Notes: generated by a model not told the origin, from the letters alone. A DNA stretch of 64,000 nt from CBDCWO01 sp965223405 (GCA_965223405.1 CBDCWO010000006.1:2356001-2420000); one strand, 5' to 3'. Counted from the first letter of the stretch, positions 16,042-25,413 are shown. Translations and numbers: made by a program.

Positions 16042-16493
16042 ATGATAATCAAATTTTAGTTGAATTATTGAACGAAGAATTAGTCCTGCTTGATAAAGCA
16101 GAATATTGGCTGAACAGATCGCATGAACTGGCTAAGCCAATCAATTTTGAACAAGAGCTAAGTGAAAAAGAATTTGATATTCTGGATAATTTGGCTACTC
16201 GATTCATGAGGTACTATGAAGTATTGATTAATCGGGTCCTAAGAACGCTGTTGGAACTATTGGGTGAATCTCAAAAAACAAAAATCGATACGTTCAATAA
16301 AGCTGAAAGTTTGCAGTTGTGTGATTCTGCAGAAAAACTTAATACCAGTCGTATTACCCGAAATAAAATTGCTCATGAATACAGTATTGAGGACTGGATT
16401 ACTATTTATCAAGAAGTCCTTGGAGGAATCAACGAACTACGGGTAATTTCTAAGCGAGTAAAGGAAGAAATTGAAAAGAGACAGTTTGTTTGA
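16038..16493 (+). CDS. HEPN-domain toxin of the MNT-HEPN pair
   Basis: A 151-residue helical protein with RNKIAHEY at residues 108-115, exactly the R-x4-H-x-Y HEPN RNase signature of HepT (Arg108, His113, Tyr115). Tyr115 would be the residue modified by the partner. ATG 16038 is chosen because it overlaps the upstream TGA and restores the family N-terminus. It is strongly similar to the copy at 21313. Confidence 0.85.
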   Translation: MNDNQILVELLNEELVLLDKAEYWLNRSHELAKPINFEQELSEKEFDILDNLATRFMRYYEVLINRVLRTLLELLGESQKTKIDTFNKAESLQLCDSAEKLNTSRITRNKIAHEYSIEDWITIYQEVLGGINELRVISKRVKEEIEKRQFV

Positions 16494-16544
16494 AAAATGG
16501 TGAAGATGGTATAATCGAGAAGATCATTTACCAAAGTACCTAAT

Positions 16545-17145
16545 CGTGAAGATTGTTTTTTGATTACCACAACACCAGAACACCACAACACCAAAACACC
16601 AAAATACCAAAATACCATAATACCCCATCACCCCAATGAAGCGTTAAACTGTTTAAAGTTTAATTGTTGGACCGTGAGGATTAGTTACCACAACACCATA
16701 ACACCAAAACCCCACTAAAGCTTTTAACGTTTAAAATGATTACCGCAACACCAAAACACCAAAAAACCATTATACCATAATACCCCATCACCCCAATGAA
16801 GCGTTAAACTGTTTAAAGTTTAATTGTTGGACCGTGAGGATTAGTTACCACAACACCATAACACGAAAACCCCACTAAAGCTTTTAACGTTTAAAGTGAT
16901 TACCACAACACCATAAAACCAAAAAACCATATTACCATTACACCACATCACCCACTGTAACGTTTAACCGTGTAAAGTTTAATTGTTTAATTGAGAGGAT
17001 TAAATGTCTTGATTACCACAAAACCAAAACACCATAATACGAAAACACCCCACTAAACCGTCTAACGTTTAAAGTGATTACCACAACACCACAACACCAA
17101 AACACCTCAATACCCCATAACCCCAATGAAGCGTTTCACCGCCAC
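16545..17145. repeat. Composite octamer repeat array
   Basis: About 600 bases with no gene. AACACCAT, AAAACACC, AATGAAGCG, GTTTAAAGTTTAATTG and GATTACC recur. A segment of roughly 160 bases beginning near 16620 (TACCCCATCACCCCAATG...) is repeated nearly exactly from about 16780. Several units contain the variant CTAAAGC-TTTTAACGTTTAAAG. Confidence 0.85.
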
Positions 17146-17151
17146 CATTCG

Positions 17152-17187
17152 TTACTTTTTCGAAATAAACTTCGAAAAAAGCAGTAA
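17152..17187. promoter_or_regulatory. Inverted repeat before the ATPase at 17197
   Basis: TTTTTCGAA (17156-17164) and TTCGAAAAA (17171-17179) are perfect inverted arms with loop ATAAAC. An outer TTAC (17152) and GTAA (17184) pair is offset by four bases. The repeat ends 10 bases before the start codon. Confidence 0.65.
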
Positions 17188-17196
17188 TTTTACGAA

Positions 17197-18450
17197 ATGG
17201 ATTTTATAAAGAGGAAGCTATATGGGTTGCTAGAGACTCATTTACAAGAACAGGAAATCACACTTTTACTTGGTCCAAGGCAAGTAGGGAAAACAACTTT
17301 ACTCACCAAACTGGCTGAATCTCTTAGGGACCATGGCCATCCAGTTCTTTTTCTCAATCTGGATATTGAAAGGGATTTCGAACATGTACGATCGCAAGCC
17401 CATCTGCTACAATACATCCACTTACAAGGCGGTAATCGCAAATGTTATGTATTTATAGATGAGATTCAGAGAAAAAAAAATGCCGGCCGCTTTATGAAGG
17501 GGATTTACGATATGGGATTAAGGCATAAGTTTATTTTAAGTGGATCGGGAAGTTTAGAATTAAAAGAAGACTTAGTGGAATCACTTGCCGGTCGAAAGCG
17601 GATATTTGAATTGAATCCTGTTTCCTTTCTGGAGTTTACTGACTTTAGGACCTCTTATAGATTTTCGGATAATATTGAAGACTGGTTGGATTATTCGGAT
17701 TCCGAAAGAACCCATTTGTTCAATGAATACCTGATCTTCGGAGGATACCCAAAAGTAATTCTTGCAGATACTCAGGAACGGAAAAAACTAGTTTTAGCTG
17801 AGATATATAGATCTTATATTGAAAGAGACATCAATAGTATTATTAATATTGACAAACCTCAGGCATTCGGTCAGCTTTTCCAGATTGCGGCCACAATTGC
17901 CGGAAACCATATTAACTATACCTCAATAAGTAAAAAAGTAGCTCTTTCGGACCAAACCGTAAAACAATATCTATGGTACATGGAGAAGACATTTATGATA
18001 AAATTGGTGCGTCCGTTTTATCAAAATGTACAAAAAGAAATAGTCAAATCACCTCAACTATATTTTAATGATTTGGGCATTTGCAGTTATGCTTTGGATG
18101 ATTGGAATAATCGGATTACCAATACCAGGTTGGGAATGGCATTCCAGAATTTGATATACAATGAGATTAGAAGCATTGATATGACAAATGAAACCATTAA
18201 ATATTGGCGCACTAAAGATGGTGCCGAAGTAGATCTGGTTTTAGGCTCAATAAATCAGCCCATACCTGTGGAAATAAAATTCTCTAGCCTGAATAAGATC
18301 AAGCTGACCAGAGGACTCAAACGGTTTATCTCGACCTATCATCCTGAAAAGGCATTCCTGGTCAATACTTCCTTTGGTGGAGAGTTGATTTATAATTCTT
18401 CCCACATTATATACTTACCGTATTGGAAGATGAAGGATATTTACAGATGA
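17197..18450 (+). CDS. AAA_14/DUF4143 ATPase
   Basis: A 417-residue P-loop ATPase. Walker A GPRQVGKTT is at residues 26-34, Walker B YVFIDEIQ at about 84-91, sensor LSGSGSLEL and LAGRKRIFEL follow. The DNA-binding-like helix segment ISKKVALSDQTVKQYLW lies near residue 245. The C-terminus has DGAEVDLVLG and PVEIKFSS (about 341-365), the nuclease-like E-x-D...E-x-K pair. The gene is flanked by repeats on both sides and stands alone as a transcription unit. Confidence 0.87.
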   Translation: MDFIKRKLYGLLETHLQEQEITLLLGPRQVGKTTLLTKLAESLRDHGHPVLFLNLDIERDFEHVRSQAHLLQYIHLQGGNRKCYVFIDEIQRKKNAGRFMKGIYDMGLRHKFILSGSGSLELKEDLVESLAGRKRIFELNPVSFLEFTDFRTSYRFSDNIEDWLDYSDSERTHLFNEYLIFGGYPKVILADTQERKKLVLAEIYRSYIERDINSIINIDKPQAFGQLFQIAATIAGNHINYTSISKKVALSDQTVKQYLWYMEKTFMIKLVRPFYQNVQKEIVKSPQLYFNDLGICSYALDDWNNRITNTRLGMAFQNLIYNEIRSIDMTNETIKYWRTKDGAEVDLVLGSINQPIPVEIKFSSLNKIKLTRGLKRFISTYHPEKAFLVNTSFGGELIYNSSHIIYLPYWKMKDIYR

Positions 18451-18484
18451 GAATAAGTCGTTCGATTAGCATCTCAATAAAATG

Positions 18485-18550
18485 TAGAACATGATTAAAG
18501 AAGATTTCCAAGATGTGGCAGAATTGAAAAATCAACAATATATAAGAAAC
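18485..18550. repeat. Gene-less relic of the F/G element tail
   Basis: TAGAACATGATTAAAGAAG, TTTCCAAGATG and AAATCAACAATATATA correspond to the conserved tail and octamers that follow four-helix copies F (14900-14935) and G (22322-22360). No four-helix gene remains here. Confidence 0.6.
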
Positions 18551-18554
18551 TTTG

Positions 18555-19060
18555 GTTTAATCGTAAAGATCAATTACCAAAACACCACAACACCATAATA
18601 CCATAACACCCTAATACCCTAATACCACATCACCCACTATAGCGTTTAACTGTTTAAAATTTAGTTGTTTAATTGGGAAGATTAAATTTTTTGATTACCG
18701 CAACACCATAACACCAAAACACCATAACACCCCATCACCCCAATGAAGCGTTTAACTGATGAAAGTTTAATTGTTGAACTGTCATGATTAAATTTCTTGA
18801 TTACCACAATACCCCAAAACCCCACTAAAGCTTTTAACGTTTAAAGTGATTACCACAACACCACAACACCAAAATACCATAACACCCTAATATTCCCTAA
18901 TGCCGAAAAACCCTATATCATATATATTGAATAACCATAAAACCATAGTACCAAAACACCAAAACACCCTAATACCATAACACCATAAAACCAAAACACC
19001 ACATGTGGAAAACACCATAATCCCATAATACCAAAACACCCCAATATTACCTCCCGAAGA
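18555..19060. repeat. Composite octamer repeat array
   Basis: About 500 bases with no gene, made of AACACCAT-type octamers, AATGAAGCG or CTATAGCG linkers, TTTAAYTG octamers and GATTACC. It ends in a purer run of CCATAATACC and CCAAAACACC units from 18900. Confidence 0.85.
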
Positions 19061-19074
19061 AATCAATTCATCAA

Positions 19075-19128
19075 TCTTTCTTTCACAGAGAAAACTAATT
19101 TCAAATATCTTTCGTTCTGAAAGAAAGA
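19075..19128. promoter_or_regulatory. Inverted repeat before the ATPase at 19135
   Basis: TCTTTCTTTC at 19075-19084 is the exact reverse complement of GAAAGAAAGA at 19119-19128. A tighter hairpin TCTTTC-GTTCT-GAAAGA spans 19108-19124. It ends six bases before the start codon. Confidence 0.65.
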
Positions 19129-19134
19129 AAAATC

Positions 19135-20394
19135 ATGAAAAAGGAGGCACTAATCAAAATCTTACTGGATCAAAAAGAGGTCTTTTCGTCAAAAAAGGGT
19201 TTGATTGAAAGAGCTGTTAATTTGGAGCCTTATATTAGTAGCTCCCTGGTAGTTGTAATAACGGGTGTGAGAAGGTGTGGAAAATCTACATTGTTGCACC
19301 TTATCATGCAAAAAATGCAATTGGATACTGCGGGATACTGTTATTTTAATTTTGATGATGAAAGAATAGCAGGAGAAGACTTGACCATTTTGGAGACCAT
19401 AGATAATCTTCATAGGGAGATATTCCACACGGAACCGGTACTATTTTTTGATGAAATACAAAATATTCAAGGTTGGGAAAAATTCATCAATAGAAAATAC
19501 GAAGAAGGGCGTAAGATATTTGTCACCGGGTCAAATGCATCATTACTCAGTTCAGAAATCTCCAGTAGTCTGACGGGTAGAAACAAAGTGCTGTCCTTGA
19601 TGCCTTTTTCATTTAAGGAATTTCTGGATTTAAAACAGGTATTTTTTGATACCGATCGCTTGTCAACCAAAGAAACTATTCGTTTAACTCAATTATTCAA
19701 TGAATTTTATGAAACGGGAGGATTTCCTTTAGTAGCAAGAGAAAATGACATGGAAATTCTGGATGCTTATTTCCAGGATATTTTATACCGGGACATTATT
19801 GTAAGATACCGTATTAATCAGGTAGATGAATTGAAACAAATAGCTTTGTATTTCTTTAGTAATATTTCGAAGTTATTTTCCTATGCTACTTTGCAGAAGA
19901 TTTCCGGTATAAAAAGTACCAGCAGTATAAAGAATTATCTGGACTATTATCACGCGTCCTATTTGTTTTACTATTTGAAAAAATTTGACTATTCGGTAAA
20001 AAAACAAATTTTAAACAACCGCAAGGTATATTGTATCGATCAGGGTTTGGTAAAAAGAATGGGTTTTGGTTTTTCAGAAGAAAAAGGACGAATATTAGAG
20101 AATATTGTATTTCTGGAACTGTTGAGAAGGCACCATGATGTTTTTTATTACCATGACCAGGGAGAATGTGACTTTGTGATCAAACGGGGCTTAGATATTT
20201 CAGACGCCATTCAAGTGGTCTATTCCCTAACCAAAACGAATTTGGATCGGGAGATAAAAGGACTTCAAAGTGCCATGAACGCATTTAATTTGGAACAGGG
20301 TCTGTTGATAGTTTATGATACGGATATCAAGAGTCATCAATTGCCTAAAAATATTAATTTGGTTCCTATTTGGATCTGGTTGTTGCAGCAATGA
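19135..20394 (+). CDS. AAA_14/DUF4143 ATPase, second subgroup
   Basis: A 419-residue ATPase with Walker A GVRRCGKST (44-52), Walker B LFFDEIQNIQGWEKF near residue 103 and VTGSNASLLSSEISSSLTGR. These features place it with the protein at 23738 rather than with the GARQVGKST group. The C-terminal domain has GECDFVIKRG and IQVVYS, where the usual E-x-K is replaced by Gln-Val, so nuclease activity is doubtful. It is flanked upstream by its own palindrome and downstream by an orphan small gene. Confidence 0.86.
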   Translation: MKKEALIKILLDQKEVFSSKKGLIERAVNLEPYISSSLVVVITGVRRCGKSTLLHLIMQKMQLDTAGYCYFNFDDERIAGEDLTILETIDNLHREIFHTEPVLFFDEIQNIQGWEKFINRKYEEGRKIFVTGSNASLLSSEISSSLTGRNKVLSLMPFSFKEFLDLKQVFFDTDRLSTKETIRLTQLFNEFYETGGFPLVARENDMEILDAYFQDILYRDIIVRYRINQVDELKQIALYFFSNISKLFSYATLQKISGIKSTSSIKNYLDYYHASYLFYYLKKFDYSVKKQILNNRKVYCIDQGLVKRMGFGFSEEKGRILENIVFLELLRRHHDVFYYHDQGECDFVIKRGLDISDAIQVVYSLTKTNLDREIKGLQSAMNAFNLEQGLLIVYDTDIKSHQLPKNINLVPIWIWLLQQ

Positions 20395-20599
20395 TCGGAG
20401 CGCCAAAGACCATTTTATACCGGATAAAATCTATCAACAATCTTTCAGAAACATATAAATAAATATCTTTTAAATATCATAATTGGAAAAAGTGATGGAT
20501 TTAGAAAATTTAAAACTGATATAGTTTCGACAGACACCAATGTGTTTAAATCACTTTTCCGAGATGCATTGTTACCCCTGTTCGAATAAAATTTAAATT

Positions 20600-20881
20600 A
20601 TGTCAAAATCTCTTTCACCATCGTATAAACTTGCAATACAAAATGAAGTAAATAAGTTTAACCAGGAAAACAAAACCAATATTAAGACTACCATTCGCGG
20701 CATTCACGTCTACATTTCTGTCAATGATGAGTATGAAACCAAGGTAGGCAGATTGACATATAATGGTAACCCCAATAATTGGTCATTTGCCATATATAAA
20801 TACAGTAGTCAAAAATATCATCCTGATGAACTTGGCTACCCCGGCTTTTTTAACAGAATGGAACGATACAAGGTGGATTGA
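20600..20881 (+). CDS. Small hypothetical protein
   Basis: A 93-residue soluble protein that I do not recognise. It has no signal peptide or membrane segment. A predicted alpha-beta pattern is seen: KLAIQNEVNKFNQEN helix, then strands IRGIHVYISV and GRLTYNGN, then WSFAIYKYSSQKYHPDE. It starts at ATG with an AAATTTAAATT leader and is isolated between an ATPase gene and the second MNT-HEPN pair. It may be an accessory or defense-associated protein by location only. Confidence 0.6.
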   Translation: MSKSLSPSYKLAIQNEVNKFNQENKTNIKTTIRGIHVYISVNDEYETKVGRLTYNGNPNNWSFAIYKYSSQKYHPDELGYPGFFNRMERYKVD

Positions 20882-21028
20882 GAGCTAGTATAAAGTGGTA
20901 TGAGTTTGAATTTTAAGTTGATGATAAAAAAGGAATATAATTAAATCAAGTAAAAGTGCCTATGTTGAGTCGTAAACTTGGCCGGTACAAGTTAATATTT
21001 TATGAATTCACACCAACCTTGACAAATA

Positions 21029-21316
21029 ATGCGAATAAATAAAGACAAAATAAATTTTTTAAAACAGCTGATTAAAGCGCTAAGACCCGAAGCTCAGGTA
21101 TATCTGTTTGGCAGCAGGATCGATGATAATAAAGGAGGAGGGGATATCGATATATTAATAATAGATAATCAGCCATTAAGTGTTTCTGAAAAATCGAATA
21201 TACTGATGAGTTTTTGGAACAAATTTGGAGAGCAAAAAGTGGATCTGGTATGTTTTGCACATGAAGAAAAATCTGCATTTAAAAACTTAGCTCTTAATCA
21301 GGCAATACAAATATGA
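21029..21316 (+). CDS. MNT-type nucleotidyltransferase antitoxin (second copy)
   Basis: A 95-residue paralog of the protein at 15754. FGSRIDDNKGGGDIDIL retains Gly28-Ser29 and Asp39-x-Asp41. The middle (QPLSVSEKS, SFWNKFGEQKVDLVCF) is nearly identical to the first copy, while the residues before the DxD and around the C-terminus have changed. The stop overlaps the following HEPN start by four bases. Confidence 0.87.
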   Translation: MRINKDKINFLKQLIKALRPEAQVYLFGSRIDDNKGGGDIDILIIDNQPLSVSEKSNILMSFWNKFGEQKVDLVCFAHEEKSAFKNLALNQAIQI

Positions 21317-21768
21317 ATAACAATAGTATTTTAATAAACCTATTGACCGAAGAAATGGCCCTGCTTGACAAAGCCGAATATTGGTTGAATAGATCAAATG
21401 AATTGGCGAAGCCAATCGATTTTGCCACCGAATTGACCGAAAACGAATTGGATATTCTGGATAATTTGGCTACACGATTTATGAGGTATTATGAAGTATT
21501 GATTAATCAGGTGCTAAGAACACTATTGGAGTTATTAGGCGAGGCTCAGAAAACGAAAATTGATACTTTCAATAAAGCCGAAAGTTTGGATTTATGTGAT
21601 TCAGCGGAAATTCTTAATACCTGTCGCATAACCCGGAATAAAATTGTCCATGAATACAGTATAGAGGATTGGATTTCTATTTATAAAGATGTCTTTCTAG
21701 GAATCGACGAACTGCGGATTATTTCCGGGCGCGTAAAAAAAGAAATTGAAAAGAGACAATTTATTTGA
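21313..21768 (+). CDS. HEPN-domain toxin (second copy)
   Basis: A 151-residue paralog of the toxin at 16038 with the same R-x4-H-x-Y signature RNKIVHEY (Arg108, His113, Tyr115). The two toxins align without gaps and differ mostly in the first 45 residues and at scattered positions. Their antitoxins differ to a similar extent, consistent with duplication of the whole operon. Confidence 0.85.
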   Translation: MNNNSILINLLTEEMALLDKAEYWLNRSNELAKPIDFATELTENELDILDNLATRFMRYYEVLINQVLRTLLELLGEAQKTKIDTFNKAESLDLCDSAEILNTCRITRNKIVHEYSIEDWISIYKDVFLGIDELRIISGRVKKEIEKRQFI

Positions 21769-21808
21769 ATAATTGGACTATGACCGGGCAAATCAAAAAT
21801 ATTGGTAG

Positions 21809-21893
21809 ATTCGCTAATTTGCGAATTTGCAAAACAATAAATAAGTGATCAAAATATACAAATCAACAAATCCAACAACTTGGCAAATCAACA
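21809..21893. repeat. Repeats upstream of four-helix copy G
   Basis: TTCGCTAATTTGCGAATTTGC at 21809-21829 is the inverted form of the CAAATTCG octamers seen elsewhere, and a direct octamer run (CAAATCAA, CAAATCC, TTGGCAAATCAA) follows at 21857-21893. So both orientations flank the gene start. Confidence 0.75.
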
Positions 21894-21904
21894 CTCAACT
21901 ATAA

Positions 21905-22270
21905 ATGCACCCATTTAAGTATAATTTCGAAAAGTTAGAAATATGGAAGTTAGCTATTCAATTATCAAAATCAATTTATGAGCTTACTAAATCCTTTCCG
22001 AATGATGAAAAATTTGGAATAATATCCCAACTGAGAAGAGCATCAAATTCCGTATCAGCAAATATCGCTGAAGGAGTTTCCAGAATAGGTGAAAAAGATA
22101 AAGCAAGATTTATAATGATAGCATATGGATCTGTAATCGAAGTCCTAAATCATCTTATATTGTCCAATGAACTTGGATTCATAGATAATGATCAACTATT
22201 AAAGTTTAGAATTAGAATAATGGAACTAACCAATAAATTAAATTCCTTTCATAATTCGATACCGAAATAA
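21905..22270 (+). CDS. Four-helix-bundle protein, copy G (intact)
   Basis: A 121-residue S23/IVP-family protein: FEKLEIWKLAIQLSKSIYEL, FGIISQLRRASNSVSANIAEG, KARFIMIAYGSVIEVLNHL and NELGFIDNDQL. It is the intact relative of the truncated copy F at 14663. The family core is complete. It is flanked by CAAATCAA/CAAATTGG octamers, unlike copies D and E, which carry AACACCAT octamers. Confidence 0.9.
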   Translation: MHPFKYNFEKLEIWKLAIQLSKSIYELTKSFPNDEKFGIISQLRRASNSVSANIAEGVSRIGEKDKARFIMIAYGSVIEVLNHLILSNELGFIDNDQLLKFRIRIMELTNKLNSFHNSIPK

Positions 22271-22286
22271 ATGAAAAGGGGAACCT

Positions 22287-22410
22287 ACAAATCAACAAAT
22301 TAACAAATTGACAAATCAACAATGTGTAGAACACGATTCAGGGATATTTCCAAGATTTACTCATTTCTAATTAGCAAATCAACAAATTGGCAAATTGGCA
22401 AATCAACAAC
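22287..22410. repeat. CAAATCAA/CAAATTGG octamers downstream of copy G
   Basis: Two octamer runs (22287-22322 and 22372-22410) bracket the conserved tail TAGAACACGATTCAGGG...TTTCCAAGATTT. The second run is a clean series of CAAATCAA, CAAATTGG, CAAATTGG and CAAATCAA. Confidence 0.8.
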
Positions 22411-22499
22411 CACTTGACCAACCATACAAAAAAGTGAAACAACAATTCTAAAAGAACAATAACTCGTGAGTAAATTTTCACAAATCAACAATTCCGAAT

Positions 22500-23600
22500 C
22501 CTTGAGATACGAGAACACGAGCCATAACACCCCAAAAACCACAACACCCTAGAAACCCCAAAAACCCAAATTAATATGTACCGTAACACCATAAAACCAC
22601 AAAACCACATAACCACAAAACCATAACACTATAACACCATTTCTAACCACTAAGCACACTAAGGACCACTAAGCCTGCTTTCTTGATCACAAGAACCCTG
22701 GACCAAAAAACCACAAAACCACATAACCACAAAACCATAACACCATAACACCATAACACCATTTCTAACCACTAAGCACACTAAGGACCACTAAGAATGC
22801 TTTCTTGTTCACAAGAACCCTGGACCATAAAACCACAAAACCACAAAACCATAACACCACAGAATATCAGATTAACAAATAAACAAATGTACAAGATGGC
22901 AGAACCACAAAACCAGAAAACCATAACACCATAACACCACAGAATATCAGATTAACAAATAAACAAATGTACAAGAAGGCAGAACCACAAAACCAGAAAA
23001 CCATAACACCATAACACCATTTCTAACCACTAAGCACACTAAGGACCACTAAGAATGCTTTCTTGTTCACAAAATGGACCATAACACCACAAAACCATAA
23101 CACCATAACACCACAGAATATCAGATTAACAAATAAACAAATGTACAAGAAGGCAGAACCACAAAACCAGAAAACCATAACACCATAACACCATTTCTAA
23201 CCACTAAGCACACTAAGGACCACTAAGAATGCTTTCTTGTTCACAAAATGGACCATAACACCACAAAACCATAACACCATAACACCACAGAATATCAGAT
23301 TAACAAATAAACAAATGTACAAGAAGGCAGAACCACAAAACCAGAAAACCATAACACCATAACACCATTTCTAACCACTAAGCACACTAAGGACCACTAA
23401 GAATGCTTTCTTGTTCACAAAATGGACCACAAAACCACAAAACCATAACACCATTTCTAACCACTAAGCCTGCTTTCTTGATCACAAGAACCCTGGACCA
23501 CAAAACCACAAAACCAGAAAACCATAACACCATTTCTAACCACTAAGATTGTTTCCTGAACCACAATACCATAATACCATGAGAACCATGGCACCACAGA
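22500..23600. repeat. Mixed repeat array with a 174-base minisatellite core
   Basis: About 1.1 kb with no gene, inside a 1.47 kb gene-free stretch. AACACCAT/AAAACCAC octamers, ACCACTAAG-type units and AGATTAACAAATAAAC units are mixed. The segment starting AGAATATCAGATTAACAAAT occurs at 22861, 22941, 23115 and 23289; the last three are spaced exactly 174 bases apart and nearly identical. The array ends with diverged fragments by about 23600. Confidence 0.9.
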
Positions 23601-23737
23601 TCAACAAGTAAGAAAAGTGAGTGTTGAGTTTTAAATACTTGGAGCCTTATATCACCACATAACACACTCTGTATTTATGGATATAACCACAAAAACTTAG
23701 AATTTTTTCATAGTTTTACAGACATAACCAAAAATAA

Positions 23738-24955
23738 TTGATAGATAGACCTTCGTATATCCATTCTTTGAAAGTTTTCAAAGATAAACCTTTGATTAAA
23801 ATCCTCACTGGAATTCGTAGAAGTGGTAAATCTACGATACTGCAAATGTTTAAAAATAACTTGATCAATGAGGGGGTTTCTGATGATCAAATAATATTTA
23901 TCAACTTTGAAAGTCTGCGATATACACATTTGAGGTCTGCTCATCAATTATATAAGTACATACAGGATAAAATTATCCAAAAGAATACACGCTATTACCT
24001 GTTCCTTGATGAAATCCAGGAAGTCGATGGTTGGGAAAAAGCAGTGAATTCATTTATGGTGGATTTCAATGTAGATATATATCTCACCGGATCCAATTCT
24101 CATATGTTATCTTCAGAATTGGCGACCTATCTCACTGGAAGATATATTGAACTTTCTGTTTACACACTTTCTTTTGCAGAGTATCTTGATTTCGAAAATC
24201 ATTATAAAGAGTCTATCTATGATGATACAAAAGAACTCTTTGCTCAATACCTGGAGTTAGGAGGATTTCCTATAGTACATATTGCAGAATATGACATAGA
24301 ATCTGCATACAAAGTGATATATGATATTTATTCATCCATAATATTGAGAGATACGGTTCAACGATATAACATTAGAGATATAGAATTATTGGATAGGGTA
24401 GTTAGATATGCTTTGGACAATATAGGAAATACATTTTCCGGAAAAAATATTGCGGATTTTTTTAAGAGCCAACAGCGTAAAGTCGATGTAAATACAATCT
24501 ACAATTATCTTCATGCATTAGAAGGTGCTTATATCTTATGTCGCTCCTCCAGATATGATCTCAAAGGAAAAGAGATTCTTAAAACACAAGAAAAGTTTTA
24601 TTTAAGCGACCCTTCATTACTGTATGCAGTCATGGGCTTCTCTAATCGAAAAATTTCCGGTATTCTGGAAAATATTATTTATTTGGAATTGAAACGCAGA
24701 GGATATAATGTTTTCATTGGCAAATTGGGAAATAAAGAAATTGACTTTATTGCTGAAAAACAAAACGATAGATTATACATTCAGGTGGCTTATAAACTTG
24801 AAAGTGAAACCACAGTGAATCGAGAATTTAATCCACTATTATCGATCAAGGATCAATATCCAAAATATGTGGTAACTATGGATGAGTTTTGGAAAGAATC
24901 AGTACAAGGTGTCAGACATATGTATATTGCGGATTTCTTACTGGGTAATGATTGA
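23738..24955 (+). CDS. AAA_14/DUF4143 ATPase, second subgroup
   Basis: A 405-residue ATPase similar in organisation to the protein at 19135: Walker A GIRRSGKST (25-33), Walker B LFLDEIQEVDGWEKA near 88, LTGSNSHMLSSELATYLTGR and FAEYLDFE. The C-terminus has NKEIDFIAEKQ and YIQVAYK, again with IQV in place of EIK. It starts at TTG 23738; no ATG fits. Upstream there is no clear palindrome, only two copies of ATAACCA followed by A-runs about 40 bases apart. Confidence 0.85.
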   Translation: MIDRPSYIHSLKVFKDKPLIKILTGIRRSGKSTILQMFKNNLINEGVSDDQIIFINFESLRYTHLRSAHQLYKYIQDKIIQKNTRYYLFLDEIQEVDGWEKAVNSFMVDFNVDIYLTGSNSHMLSSELATYLTGRYIELSVYTLSFAEYLDFENHYKESIYDDTKELFAQYLELGGFPIVHIAEYDIESAYKVIYDIYSSIILRDTVQRYNIRDIELLDRVVRYALDNIGNTFSGKNIADFFKSQQRKVDVNTIYNYLHALEGAYILCRSSRYDLKGKEILKTQEKFYLSDPSLLYAVMGFSNRKISGILENIIYLELKRRGYNVFIGKLGNKEIDFIAEKQNDRLYIQVAYKLESETTVNREFNPLLSIKDQYPKYVVTMDEFWKESVQGVRHMYIADFLLGND

Positions 24956-25075
24956 AATGCGGAATTCAAATAAACAACTTCCCGCCCGGACGCTCCCAGC
25001 GGCCCGGAGGGTATTATTTTACTTGGAGCCTGAGGGTCTCGAAGGCGGTAACTTCACACCATTCTAACCACCTTG

Positions 25076-25410
25076 GACCATATTACCAAAACACCAAAGA
25101 ACCAAAATACCATAATACCACAAAGACTTACCCTAAACACACTCCAAGCAAAAATGAATTCATTAAGAAATAAATTGAAAAAGTAATGATGGCAAAAAGC
25201 GAAATGCCAATAGCCAAAAGCGAGATATTAAAGAACCACAATACCATAATACCATGAGCACCATAATACCACAGCACCACAATACCATTTCTAACCACTA
25301 AGCACACTAAGGACCACTAAGAATGCTTTCTTGATCAAAAGAACCCTGGACCACAAAACCACAAAACCATAATACCATAACACCATAACACCACAGATCA
25401 ACAAGTAAGA
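25076..25410. repeat. AACACCAT and ACCACTAAG repeats before the GIY-YIG remnant
   Basis: Octamer units CCATAATACC and AACACCAT are interspersed with one ACCACTAAGCACACTAAGG unit at about 25289-25320 and an AGATCAACAAGTAAG segment. Just before it, at 24980-25065, lies a short GC-rich stretch (CCCGCCCGGACGCTCCCAGC and following) with no recognisable gene. Confidence 0.8.
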
Positions 25411-25413
25411 AAA

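Noticed and set aside
15939..16493. 184-residue frame starting inside the nucleotidyltransferase gene
   Set aside because: The first 33 codons are out of frame with the upstream gene. ATG 16038 with the ATGA overlap gives the family N-terminus.
16545..17145. Possible CRISPR or REP-type array in the composite repeats
   Set aside because: Units are degenerate and of variable length, and the intervening parts are also repetitive.
22861..23462. Possible CRISPR array
   Set aside because: The unit is 174 bases and near-identical throughout, with no constant short repeat separated by unique spacers and no cas genes nearby.
24980..25065. GC-rich stretch that could be part of an insertion sequence
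   Set aside because: No transposase, terminal inverted repeat or target duplication could be found around it.
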